DNA from: Altibacter sp. HG106
GTDB taxonomy: Bacteria; Bacteroidota; Bacteroidia; Flavobacteriales; Flavobacteriaceae
Reading direction: 5' to 3'
Assembly: GCF_028561755.1 (NCBI RefSeq)
Contig: NZ_JAQQTD010000001.1
Location: 496,001 to 560,000, forward strand
DNA: 64,000 nucleotides
Made by a program: the position numbers and the translations under genes. Below, one piece after another: positions 9,250 to 17,142 of this stretch; positions within the stretch are counted from its first letter, which is position 1; each line of letters starts with the position of its first letter. The notes under the pieces are model-generated. The model saw only the letters and a program-made list of their open reading frames with translations. It was not told where the DNA came from and made no database searches.

Positions 9250-9257
9250 TACTTTTG
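9250..9257 (+). promoter_or_regulatory. Predicted -7 element upstream of DUF368 pair
   Basis: TACTTTTG matches TAnnTTTG exactly. It lies 7 bases after the TPR stop codon and 22 bases before the first DUF368 ATG at 9280. It would drive DUF368-DUF368-aroE as one unit. No strong -33 element is visible because that position lies in the end of the TPR gene. Confidence 0.45.
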
Positions 9258-9279
9258 AGCATAGCAACCATCGCACCCT

Positions 9280-10263
9280 ATGCCCAAACGTTCCCTACTT
9301 CAGTTAATAGTTGTCACTGCTAAAGGTCTCGCTATGGGCGCCGCCGATGTGGTTCCGGGTGTTTCTGGAGGTACCATCGCCTTTATTTCAGGGATCTACG
9401 AAGAACTCATTGAGACCCTTCATAAATTAGACCTCGGTTTTTTTAAGATCTGGAAACATCACAGCTTTAAAACAGCATGGCGCGCCTATAACTTACCCTT
9501 CTTAACGGCCCTGTTTTCTGGAGTACTCATAAGTATTCTATCGCTAGCCAAGCTAATTTCCTGGCTGCTCACACACCACCCTATTTTGGTTTGGTCGTTC
9601 TTCTTCGGCCTTATCATAGCGAGTATCGTGTATGTGGGCAAACAAGTGAACCAATGGAACATCCTTACCGGTTTGGCGCTTTTGGTGGCTGTGGTGGTAT
9701 CATATCTCATTACCATTTCAGAGCCTATGGGTTCTCCCTCTAGCATGTGGTTTTTATTCGTTGCAGGGTTTATCGCGATCATTGCAATGATACTTCCCGG
9801 GATTTCCGGCAGCTTTATCCTATTGCTTTTAGGAGCCTATACCGGCGTTATTGGCACCTTGAGTAATTTACTTGAAGGAGCCTTTAACGGTAATTGGAGC
9901 CTATTTGCGGATGCCGCGTTACGACTTGCTATTTTCGCTCTGGGCGCGGTCGTGGGACTTAAAGTCTTTTCTCGCGTCTTGAATTGGATGTTTTTACATC
10001 ATAAAAACCTAATTCTCGCCATACTTACCGGCTTTATGGTAGGTGCCTTAAACAAAATTTGGCCTTGGAAAGAAGTGCTTCAATATCGCATGAATCACAA
10101 TGGAGAAGAGGTGCCTTTCTTAGAAAAAAGCATCTGGCCAACACAGTATCCCGATGACCCGCAATTGTTAGCTGCGGTTGCCCTCATGATCGTTGGGTTT
10201 TTTAGTATTTTCCTTCTGGAGCGCTTAGCGGTTCAAAAGCCATCCGACTATGATACAGCATGA
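9280..10263 (+). CDS. DUF368 membrane protein, copy 1 (PopT-type polyprenyl-phosphate transporter family)
   Basis: A 327-residue inner membrane protein with about eight hydrophobic segments. The family signature occurs twice: near the N-terminus ('MGAADVVPGVSGGTIAF', followed by 'GIYEELIETL') and again mid-protein ('IAMILPGISGSFILLLLGAY'), an internal inverted-repeat-like arrangement. DUF368 proteins (PopT) have been linked to returning undecaprenyl phosphate, the lipid carrier of cell-wall and surface-sugar synthesis, across the inner membrane; that function is known for the family, not shown here. The stop overlaps the next gene's start by 14 bases. The tandem arrangement with copy 2 is the notable feature. 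Confidence 0.88.
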   Translation: MPKRSLLQLIVVTAKGLAMGAADVVPGVSGGTIAFISGIYEELIETLHKLDLGFFKIWKHHSFKTAWRAYNLPFLTALFSGVLISILSLAKLISWLLTHHPILVWSFFFGLIIASIVYVGKQVNQWNILTGLALLVAVVVSYLITISEPMGSPSSMWFLFVAGFIAIIAMILPGISGSFILLLLGAYTGVIGTLSNLLEGAFNGNWSLFADAALRLAIFALGAVVGLKVFSRVLNWMFLHHKNLILAILTGFMVGALNKIWPWKEVLQYRMNHNGEEVPFLEKSIWPTQYPDDPQLLAAVALMIVGFFSIFLLERLAVQKPSDYDTA

Positions 10264-11278
10264 ACCGAGAACATTTAGTGATAAGGTTTGGCTAGTGATC
10301 AAGGGGCTTTCTATGGGAGCAGCCAACAAGGTTCCCGGAGTTTCAGGTGGGATGGTAGCCTTTGTAGCCGGCTTTTATGAGGAATTCATTTACTCGCTTC
10401 AAAAGATTAACACCAAGGCCTTTGCCTTACTCTTCAACGGTCGATTTCGAAGTTTCTTTCGCTACATCAACGGTCGGTTTCTGGGATTGCTCATCTTAGG
10501 AATGGTAATTAGTTATTTCAGCGTTTCGAAAATTCTGGATTATTTGATCGTGCATTTTGAACTGTGGGTTTGGAGCGCCTTCTTCGGAATGATTATCGGC
10601 TCTATTTATTATGTCGCTAAAGATTTTGGAGCGTGGAACAGAAAATATCTTGGCTATCTGCTCTTAGGGGTGATCGCTGGGGTTAGTATTAGCTTCTTAG
10701 AACCCGCCAAACAAAACAGTAATCTTTGGTTTGTTTTTTTCTGCGGAATCATTGGCGTGTCGGGAATGACCCTCCCGGGCTTGTCGGGCTCGTTTATACT
10801 AATCTTGTTGGGCAATTATGTGTTGTTATTAGTAGACGCGGTAAATGCGCTGTTCGACACCATTACCGATATCCTTCGGTGGAGTTTCGACTTCGTTAGC
10901 GATCCCGTTCGCTTAGAATTACTCCAGGTGCTGGCCGTGTTCTCTCTTGGGTCGGTGGTTGGACTTGTATCGCTCTCTCATGTGCTGGCCTATGTACTCA
11001 AGCATTTTAAAAAGGCCACGTATGCTGTCATTATTGGCTTTATTACAGGATCGCTTGGGGTTGTTTGGCCTTGGAAAACAAAATTGCTTCAGCGCGACCC
11101 CAACGGATCGGTCATGTACGACGCCAACGGAATGGAGATTATTAGTGGCTACAATCGCTATTGGCCTTCAGAATTTTCGCTCGACAATGTTCTAGCGGTT
11201 TTCTTTATTTTTGTGGGAATAGGACTGGTATTAAGTCTAGACCTGTACTACAAAAAGAAATCGCGTCCCCATGGCTAA
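10250..11278 (+). CDS. DUF368 membrane protein, copy 2 (PopT-type)
   Basis: A 342-residue paralogue of the gene just upstream, with the same two signatures ('MGAANKVPGVSGGMVAF' and 'VSGMTLPGLSGSFILILLGNY') and matching membrane topology, including a shared 'WPWK' motif late in both proteins. Sequence divergence outside the motifs is considerable, so the duplication is not recent. It starts 14 bases inside copy 1 and ends 8 bases inside aroE, so all three are probably translated together. It could act as a separate carrier-lipid transporter or form a heteromer with copy 1; neither can be decided from sequence. Confidence 0.88.
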   Translation: MIQHEPRTFSDKVWLVIKGLSMGAANKVPGVSGGMVAFVAGFYEEFIYSLQKINTKAFALLFNGRFRSFFRYINGRFLGLLILGMVISYFSVSKILDYLIVHFELWVWSAFFGMIIGSIYYVAKDFGAWNRKYLGYLLLGVIAGVSISFLEPAKQNSNLWFVFFCGIIGVSGMTLPGLSGSFILILLGNYVLLLVDAVNALFDTITDILRWSFDFVSDPVRLELLQVLAVFSLGSVVGLVSLSHVLAYVLKHFKKATYAVIIGFITGSLGVVWPWKTKLLQRDPNGSVMYDANGMEIISGYNRYWPSEFSLDNVLAVFFIFVGIGLVLSLDLYYKKKSRPHG

Positions 11279-12011
11279 ATACGGATTGGTAGGAAAGAAC
11301 ATCGACTATTCTTTTTCCAAACAGTTCTTTACCGAAAAATTCAAAGAAGAGCGTCGTAAAGATTCCTACGAGAATTTCGATTTGGCCTGCATTGAGCTAC
11401 TTCCCGAAATCATTAACGACCTACGCGGATTAAAGGGGCTGAACGTGACCATTCCGTATAAAGAAACAGTCATTCCCTTACTCGACCGGGTGGATGAGGA
11501 AGCTATGAAAATTGGGGCTGTGAACACCATCAAAGTGCTAAAGAACGGCAAGCTATCGGGCTACAATACCGATCATTATGGTTTTGCTCAGGCACTCATC
11601 CCATTTTTGCCCATTAAAGATAAAACCGCGTTGATTTTGGGAACGGGTGGTGCTTCTAAGGCCATAGCCTATGTACTGGACACGCTTAATTTTTCGTATC
11701 AACGCGTTACCAGAGCCCCTTCAAAGTCGCTCCTAACCTATCAGGACCTCAGTGAGTATGTGATGAAAAACCATTTCCTCATCATCAATTGCACCCCGCT
11801 AGGAACCTATCCTGATATCACTGCCTGTCCTAAAATACCCTATCACTTTATCTCCAAAGACCACGTTTTATTCGATTTGATCTACAATCCGCCACAAACC
11901 GAATTTCTCAAACGAGGGTATGCGCAGGGAGCTCGTATTTCAAATGGACGTGTGATGTTAGAACAACAAGCCCTCAAAGCCTTATCTATCTGGCGTTCAA
12001 AAGGAGTTTGA
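11271..12011 (+). CDS. aroE: Shikimate dehydrogenase
   Basis: A 246-residue NADPH-dependent reductase turning 3-dehydroshikimate into shikimate in aromatic amino acid synthesis. Motifs: substrate-binding 'NIDYSFSKQFF', catalytic Lys in 'LNVTIPYKETVIPLL', 'GAVNTI', 'YNTDHYGF' and the nucleotide-binding loop 'LGTGGASKAIAYVL'. It is somewhat shorter than E. coli AroE (272 residues). Its start lies 8 bases inside the second DUF368 gene. No functional link between the two families is known to me; the coupling may only reflect expression. Confidence 0.93.
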   Translation: MAKYGLVGKNIDYSFSKQFFTEKFKEERRKDSYENFDLACIELLPEIINDLRGLKGLNVTIPYKETVIPLLDRVDEEAMKIGAVNTIKVLKNGKLSGYNTDHYGFAQALIPFLPIKDKTALILGTGGASKAIAYVLDTLNFSYQRVTRAPSKSLLTYQDLSEYVMKNHFLIINCTPLGTYPDITACPKIPYHFISKDHVLFDLIYNPPQTEFLKRGYAQGARISNGRVMLEQQALKALSIWRSKGV

Positions 12012-12098
12012 AGCCTTCAAAATAAAACGGTACGCTTTGCCGTTTGGGTTACAAATAGTATATTACCCCATTGTTGACGAACCGTAACATTGAAAAAA

Positions 12099-14153
12099 AT
12101 GTCTGAAAAAGAATTGCCCGAAAAAGAAAACGAAAAAACGCCTTCAAACGATCCACAAGCGTCCGCTTCCGAAGCTACCCCCAAGCATTTAAAGGAGGAG
12201 GATAACGCGTCCGGAACAGCCGCTACAGATACTCCTTCCGAAGAAGCTACCTTAGAAAATGCCATGGTGGAAGAAGCTACTGAACACCAGGAGAAGGAAC
12301 CACCAACCGCCGAAAAGAAAAACCCGGAAGCGACCACCGATGCCGATCTTGATGAGGAGGATACCGGTGCGGAAGACGAAGAAGAAATTGCCTCATCAGA
12401 CGATGATGAGGAAGATGACGATCAGGAAGAAGATTCGGTAGATTATCACGATCTATCCAAAAAAGAGCTGATCGCAGCCTTCAAAAAACTGCTGAATGAC
12501 AAACCCGTTCAGGCCATCAAAAATGATGTGGACGAGATTCGATCTGAGTTCAATGCCCAGTTTGATGAAGAAGTAGCCGCCAAAAAAGAAGAATTCTTGG
12601 CAGAAGGCGGAAACATTATCGACTTCTATTACACCACTCCCCTTAAAAAAGAATTTAATTCGCTCTATTTCGATTACAAAGAAAAACGAAACAAATACTA
12701 TAAGAATCTCAAACGGGATCTCCATGCCAATCTCGAAAAGCGAAATGAACTTATCGAAGAACTAAAAGGCTTGTTAGGAACGGAAGAAAACATCAATACC
12801 ACCTACAAGCATTTTAAAGACATTCAGGAGCGCTGGCATACCGCCGGTCCTATTCCGCGTGATAAGTACAACCTAACATGGAACACCTATCATCACCATG
12901 TAGAAAACTTCTACGATTTCCTACACCTTAATCGAGAGTTTCGCGATTTAGATTTTAAACACAATCTCGATCAAAAGCTTAAGTTGATAGGCCGAGCCGA
13001 AGAACTTTCGCAACAAAAAGATGTAAAAAAGGCCTTCCGAGAATTACAAATGCTCCACAAGATGTGGAAAGAAGAAGTAGGTCCTGTGGCGAAGGAGTAT
13101 CGCGATGAAGTTTGGGATAAATTCAGCGCAGCGACCAAAGTAATACACGACAAACGTCAATCGCTTATTGAAGAGGAAGAAAAAGCCTATGAGCAAAACT
13201 ACCTCATCAAAGAAGAGATCATTAAAAAAATTGAGGCGCAGAAAAAGCTGGAAAATCCTAGCCATCAAAAATGGCAAAAGGCGATCAAGGAAGTTCAGGC
13301 GCTGCGCGACGCCTATTTTGCGGCTGGACGGGTTCCCAGAGCTAAGAATAAAGAAATATGGAAACGTTTCAAGGAAGCAACGCGACAATTTAACCGCGCG
13401 AAGAATTCGTACTACAAAGAGCAGAAAAAAGCGCAGTTCGAGAATCTGGAGAAGAAGAAAGAACTAGTAGCTATTGCGGAAGCCAATAAAGACAGTGATG
13501 ATTTTGATACGGTGACGCCGCTTATGAAGAAAATTCAGAGTGACTGGAAAAAAATCGGGCACGTACCGCGGAAGCATAGCGACAGTATTTGGAAAGCTTT
13601 TAAGTCGGCTTGCAACCACTATTTCGACCGCTTACACGCCAAGAAAAATGAAGCCAGCGCTGAAGAAAACGAAAATCTAGAAAAGAAAGAAGCCTTGCTC
13701 GAGAAGGTTTCTAATTTAGAACTAAGCGGGTCTCATGAAGATGATCTGAGTACCATTAAGGAAATGATTTCCACTTGGAAAGACATTGGTCGTGTTCCTT
13801 ACAAAAAACGAAATATCGACCGAAAGTTTAACAAGGTATTAGACGGGCTCTTCAAAAAATTAGATGTAAGCAAGAAAGATTCGGAACTCATTCGCTTTGA
13901 CAACAAGGTGAACGCAATGGTTTCACAAGAAGACGAGCGCAAATTAAAGAACGAGCATTTCTTTATCTCCAAAAAGATCAAGGAGGTTCAGGATGAAATT
14001 CGACAATTAGAAAACAATCTCGGCTTTTTTCAGCATGTAGACGACGACAATCCTTTGGTGCGTGAAGTACATAAAAACATCGCAAAGCACAAAGAACAAT
14101 TAGAAGTGTGGAAGGCCAAGTTGAAAAAAATAAAGAAGATCCGAAGCGAGTAG
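12099..14153 (+). CDS. DUF349 repeat protein with acidic N-terminal region
   Basis: A 684-residue protein. ATG 12099 is chosen over an in-frame TTG at 12090. Residues 1 to about 120 are low-complexity and very rich in Glu, Asp, Ala and Ser, with runs such as 'DDDEEDDDQEEDS', and are likely disordered. The rest is charged, helical and coiled-coil-like, with five DUF349-type units marked by W-x(3)-G-x-[VI]-P ('RWHTAGPIPRDKY', 'MWKEEVGPVAKEY', 'DYFAAGRVPRAK'-like, 'DWKKIGHVPRKH', 'TWKDIGRVPYKK'). No signal peptide or membrane segment is seen. The family's role is not settled; a cytoplasmic nucleic-acid or ribosome-associated role is only a guess. Its last 46 bases overlap the next gene. Confidence 0.85.
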   Translation: MSEKELPEKENEKTPSNDPQASASEATPKHLKEEDNASGTAATDTPSEEATLENAMVEEATEHQEKEPPTAEKKNPEATTDADLDEEDTGAEDEEEIASSDDDEEDDDQEEDSVDYHDLSKKELIAAFKKLLNDKPVQAIKNDVDEIRSEFNAQFDEEVAAKKEEFLAEGGNIIDFYYTTPLKKEFNSLYFDYKEKRNKYYKNLKRDLHANLEKRNELIEELKGLLGTEENINTTYKHFKDIQERWHTAGPIPRDKYNLTWNTYHHHVENFYDFLHLNREFRDLDFKHNLDQKLKLIGRAEELSQQKDVKKAFRELQMLHKMWKEEVGPVAKEYRDEVWDKFSAATKVIHDKRQSLIEEEEKAYEQNYLIKEEIIKKIEAQKKLENPSHQKWQKAIKEVQALRDAYFAAGRVPRAKNKEIWKRFKEATRQFNRAKNSYYKEQKKAQFENLEKKKELVAIAEANKDSDDFDTVTPLMKKIQSDWKKIGHVPRKHSDSIWKAFKSACNHYFDRLHAKKNEASAEENENLEKKEALLEKVSNLELSGSHEDDLSTIKEMISTWKDIGRVPYKKRNIDRKFNKVLDGLFKKLDVSKKDSELIRFDNKVNAMVSQEDERKLKNEHFFISKKIKEVQDEIRQLENNLGFFQHVDDDNPLVREVHKNIAKHKEQLEVWKAKLKKIKKIRSE

Positions 14154-14785
14154 GTCCGCCCTGCCTCCTCTGCCGGGCAACGACCACACAGCTGTTTTTT
14201 GAGTCCAAATACCATCGGTTCTTCGAATGCCTGCAGTGCGGGAGTCCGTTTCGAGATCCGGCGACCTTCTTAGCACCCGAGGCAGAAAAAGCCCGTTACT
14301 TAGAACACAATAACGATACGGCAGACCCACATTATCAAGCGTTTGCCAAGCCCGTAGTAGACGTTATCCTCGATCGCTTTCCCACTACTGCCAAACTGCT
14401 AGACTTTGGATCAGGTACAGGTCCGGTGGTGGCAAAATTGCTTACGGATAAGGGCTATTCGGTTTCCTGCTACGATCCCTTCTTCGCCCCCAATGCGCAA
14501 CTGTTGAATGACACCTACGACGGTATTATTTGTTGTGAAGTGATTGAACATTTTCATCAACCGCTTCAAGAGTTTCAAAACTTATATAAGCTACTAAAAC
14601 CAGGAGGATCGCTTATTTGTAAAACCGATTTAGACGTGGACACAACCCATTTTAAGATCTGGTACTACAAAGACGATCCTACGCATGTCATCTTTTACAA
14701 AAAAGAAAATTTAGAATGGATAGCGGCGCATACGCCTTTTTCTGAAGTAACTATCGACGGGCGTATCGTGGTATTTGAGCGTTAA
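14108..14785 (+). CDS. Class I SAM-dependent methyltransferase with N-terminal zinc ribbon
   Basis: A 225-residue protein. A CxxC...CxxC zinc ribbon ('CLLC' and 'CLQC', about residues 19-41) precedes a Rossmann methyltransferase domain with motif I 'LLDFGSGTGPVVAKLL' and 'DGIICCEVIEHF'. The start is unusual: the only usable start codon ahead of the zinc ribbon is GTG 14108, inside the end of the DUF349 gene, giving a 46-base overlap in another frame. It faces mazG, and the two stop codons share TTAA. Similar proteins modify small molecules, tRNA or sugars, so the substrate is not predicted. Confidence 0.82.
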   Translation: MEGQVEKNKEDPKRVGPPCLLCRATTTQLFFESKYHRFFECLQCGSPFRDPATFLAPEAEKARYLEHNNDTADPHYQAFAKPVVDVILDRFPTTAKLLDFGSGTGPVVAKLLTDKGYSVSCYDPFFAPNAQLLNDTYDGIICCEVIEHFHQPLQEFQNLYKLLKPGGSLICKTDLDVDTTHFKIWYYKDDPTHVIFYKKENLEWIAAHTPFSEVTIDGRIVVFER

Positions 14786-15567
14786 GGTAGTTTTTTAGCG
14801 GCTTCCCAGTGGATGTCCATCTCAGATAAACTCATGTCTTTAAGAGAAATCCCTTTCTTTTGCGCTTGTTGCTCTAAATACTGAAACCGTTTGATAAATT
14901 TCTTATTCGTACGTTCCAAGGCATTTTCTGGATCGACGTTCAAAAAGCGCGCGTAATTAATCATAGAGAACAATACATCTCCAAACTCTTGCTCTATTGC
15001 ATCGGTATTTGCTTCGGAAACTTCGTGCTGTAATTCTTCCAGTTCCTCCTTTAGTTTCTCAAACACTTGTTGCGGCTCTTCCCAGTCGAATCCCACTCCC
15101 GCCACCTTATCTTGAATTCTATTGGCCTTCACCAATGCCGGAAGGGACTGAGGCACCCCTTCGAGGACACTTTTCTTTCCCTCTTTGAGTTTCAGCGCTT
15201 CCCAATTCTTTTTGACCTCCTCTTCGTCGGCCACTTCTACATCGCCGTAGATGTGAGGGTGTCGCGTAATCAGTTTGTCACAAATACCATTAGCGACATC
15301 GGCCATGTCGAAATCATTTGTCTCACTCCCTATTTTTGCGTAGAAGACAATATGTAGGAGCAGGTCCCCTAGCTCTTTTTTTACTTCTTCCAGATCGTTT
15401 TCGAGTATGGCATCACCTAATTCGTAGGTTTCTTCGATGGTTAGATGCCGTAGCGATTCCATCGTTTGCTTTCGATCCCATGGGCATTGCTCACGCAACT
15501 CGTCCATGATGGTCAACAACCGATCGAATGCTGCTAATTGGTCTTTTCTGGAAGGGGGTGTTCCCAC
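14782..15567 (-). CDS. mazG: Nucleoside triphosphate pyrophosphohydrolase MazG
   Basis: A 261-residue all-alpha enzyme hydrolysing non-canonical or excess NTPs to NMP and pyrophosphate. Two MazG domains are present, as in E. coli MazG: an N-terminal one with 'CPWDRKQTMESLRHLTIEE' and the metal-binding 'EEVKKELGDLLLHIVFYA', and a second with 'EELEELQHEV' and 'EQEFGDVLFSMINYAR'. Both keep the ExxE and ExxD metal ligand patterns. It lies 9 bases after the DUF5606 gene at the end of a four-gene unit ruvX-def-DUF5606-mazG. In other bacteria MazG influences ppGpp levels, but no direct link to rel is seen here. Confidence 0.95.
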   Translation of the reverse strand: MGTPPSRKDQLAAFDRLLTIMDELREQCPWDRKQTMESLRHLTIEETYELGDAILENDLEEVKKELGDLLLHIVFYAKIGSETNDFDMADVANGICDKLITRHPHIYGDVEVADEEEVKKNWEALKLKEGKKSVLEGVPQSLPALVKANRIQDKVAGVGFDWEEPQQVFEKLKEELEELQHEVSEANTDAIEQEFGDVLFSMINYARFLNVDPENALERTNKKFIKRFQYLEQQAQKKGISLKDMSLSEMDIHWEAAKKLP

Positions 15568-15576
15568 GATCTTTGT

Positions 15577-15981
15577 TTATTCTTCTTCTGAAGTGTCTAA
15601 AAATTGCGTGTGGCCATTCTTCTGAAGCAAATTATACCATTGTACGATCTTCTTAATATCGCTGGCATACACTCGGTCCTCGTCATAGTCGGGCATTACC
15701 TTAAAAAAGTATTCTTCCAACTCGATTTTAGGAGCCTTATGGCTAATGGCCGGGCCGCCCTTTTCTTGTTCATGAATCTTGGTAAATACTTGTCTCAAGG
15801 GGACCTCATCGGTCAAGGTATAGATGGCGATTTCAGACAGCAAGCTTACGTTGTGGCGTGCCCCAACGCTAATTTTCTTGCCGTCACTTAAGGACTCTGC
15901 CAGAAATCCGCTGCGGGTTCTGGTCTTTAGTTCATACAATCCGGGCTTTCCGCTAATCGTCAAAATTTTCTCTAAACTCAT
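15577..15981 (-). CDS. DUF5606 protein
   Basis: A 134-residue soluble protein of a family found mainly in Bacteroidota and named only by its domain. The N-terminal part ('LEKILTISGKPGLYEL') looks like a small beta-barrel, and the rest is helical with 'EEYFFKVMPDYDEDRVY'. No catalytic motif or signal peptide is visible. It sits 57 bases after def and 9 bases before mazG, so it is expressed with peptide deformylase and a Holliday-junction resolvase-like gene. Conserved placement between def and mazG suggests a housekeeping role, but no function is assigned. Confidence 0.8.
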   Translation of the reverse strand: MSLEKILTISGKPGLYELKTRTRSGFLAESLSDGKKISVGARHNVSLLSEIAIYTLTDEVPLRQVFTKIHEQEKGGPAISHKAPKIELEEYFFKVMPDYDEDRVYASDIKKIVQWYNLLQKNGHTQFLDTSEEE

Positions 15982-16038
15982 ACTTCTTTTTTAATTCGGC
16001 TGCAAATATGATGGCTTCCCACTACAAATGCAACTCCC

Positions 16039-16629
16039 TTAACGTTTCTTTTTAGCCATCGGAAACTTCATTCTATATCCGATATCGATCTTTCCTTTGG
16101 AAATATTAGCTAATTTCTTTTTGATCAATCGCTTTTTTAAGGGCGATAATTTATCGGTAAACAGCACCCCTTCAATATGATCGTATTCATGTTGAATAAT
16201 TCGAGCGACAATTCCGGTAAAGGTTTGTGTGTGTTTCTCGAAATTCTCATCATAGTATTCCATGGTAATCTTGGGGCGTCTAAAGATGTCTTCATTTACA
16301 TCGGGGATACTCAAGCAACCTTCGTTAAAGGCCCAAACATCACCCACCTCTTCAATCATTTGCGCATTGATAAACACTTTCTTAAACGTGGCAGCGACCT
16401 CGCGTTCATTTTCGGTAAGATCTTCATCATCTTCAAAAGGCGTCGCATCTACAATGAACAACCGAATGGGGAGTCCGATTTGCGGAGCGGCGAGACCGAT
16501 GCCTCTAGCGCCATACATGGTTTCGAACATATTTTCAATCAGTTCATCCAGTTTAGGGTAGTCTGAGCTGATATCTTCTGTTTCTTTTCGAAGTACGGGA
16601 TCTCCGTACGCCACAATAGGTAAAATCAT
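16039..16629 (-). CDS. def: Peptide deformylase
   Basis: A 196-residue metalloenzyme removing the formyl group from the initiator methionine of nascent proteins. All three motifs are present: 'GIGLAAPQIG' (residues 43-52), 'EGCLS' with metal ligand Cys105, and 'HEYDH' with ligands His147 and His151 and catalytic Glu148. Length is slightly above the E. coli enzyme (169) because of an acidic insertion near residues 66-78 ('EDDEDLTENERE'), common in Bacteroidota. It starts 9 bases downstream of ruvX and is co-oriented with it. Confidence 0.97.
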   Translation of the reverse strand: MILPIVAYGDPVLRKETEDISSDYPKLDELIENMFETMYGARGIGLAAPQIGLPIRLFIVDATPFEDDEDLTENEREVAATFKKVFINAQMIEEVGDVWAFNEGCLSIPDVNEDIFRRPKITMEYYDENFEKHTQTFTGIVARIIQHEYDHIEGVLFTDKLSPLKKRLIKKKLANISKGKIDIGYRMKFPMAKKKR

Positions 16630-16638
16630 ACAATTTTT

Positions 16639-17049
16639 TTAAAGGTTATACAGGTAATCCTGCAGAATAATGGTGGCGCTGATCTCATCAATCAATGCCT
16701 TGTTCCGTCGCTGCTTCTTTGTAAGTCCGCTGTCAATCATCGTCTGAAACGCGCGCTTACTGCTATACTGCTCATCAACACGCTTAATAGGCATGTTCGG
16801 AAACCGCTTGTTCAATTGCTTCAGAAACCCTTGAATGTCTTTTTCCACCTCACTATGTGTCCCATCCTTCTGTTTGGGTTCGCCTACCAGTACGCATACT
16901 ACTTCTTCTGTTTCCAAATAACTCTTCAGAAAATCAAGCAATGTTTCCGTAGGCACTGTGGTAAGACCGGAGGCTATCATTTGCAACTCGTCGGTCACTG
17001 CGATACCGGTGCGTTTTGTTCCGTAATCAATCGCGAGGATACGTCCCAT
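16639..17049 (-). CDS. ruvX: RuvX/YqgF-type Holliday junction resolvase-like protein
   Basis: A 136-residue RNase H-fold protein of the YqgF family. The first acidic residue is in 'ILAIDYGTKRTGIAVTD', a further strand is 'VCVLVGEPKQKDGT', and the end carries 'RRNKALIDEISATIILQDYL' with the conserved terminal Asp. Family members act in pre-16S rRNA 5'-end processing and have been proposed as Holliday junction resolvases; the former is better supported in E. coli. It is the first gene of the minus-strand unit that includes def, DUF5606 and mazG, and is divergent from dapD. Confidence 0.93.
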   Translation of the reverse strand: MGRILAIDYGTKRTGIAVTDELQMIASGLTTVPTETLLDFLKSYLETEEVVCVLVGEPKQKDGTHSEVEKDIQGFLKQLNKRFPNMPIKRVDEQYSSKRAFQTMIDSGLTKKQRRNKALIDEISATIILQDYLYNL

Positions 17050-17118
17050 ATTCCTTGCAAAAATACAGGTTTGTTTGCTCCTATGCTAGAAAAGCTTCTT
17101 ATTTACAAGCGCTTGAAG

Positions 17119-17126
17119 TATCTTTG
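17119..17126 (+). promoter_or_regulatory. Predicted -7 element of dapD
   Basis: TATCTTTG is an exact match to TAnnTTTG, lying 16 bases before the dapD ATG at 17143. It supports ATG 17143 as the start rather than the upstream in-frame extension. A clear -33 element is not seen. Confidence 0.5.
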
Positions 17127-17142
17127 TGGCAAAGCACTTTTC

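Noticed and set aside
9280-11278. DUF368 pair as one gene split by a frameshift
   Set aside because: Each copy has its own start, full set of motifs and full length of over 320 residues.
13168-13467. Lys/Arg-rich plus-strand open frame inside the DUF349 gene
   Set aside because: It is a frame-shifted shadow of a Lys/Glu-rich coding region, with no independent family signature.
16816-17142. In-frame upstream extension of dapD
   Set aside because: It runs antisense to ruvX, has no DapD-like sequence, and ATG 17143 gives the usual family length with a TATCTTTG ahead of it.
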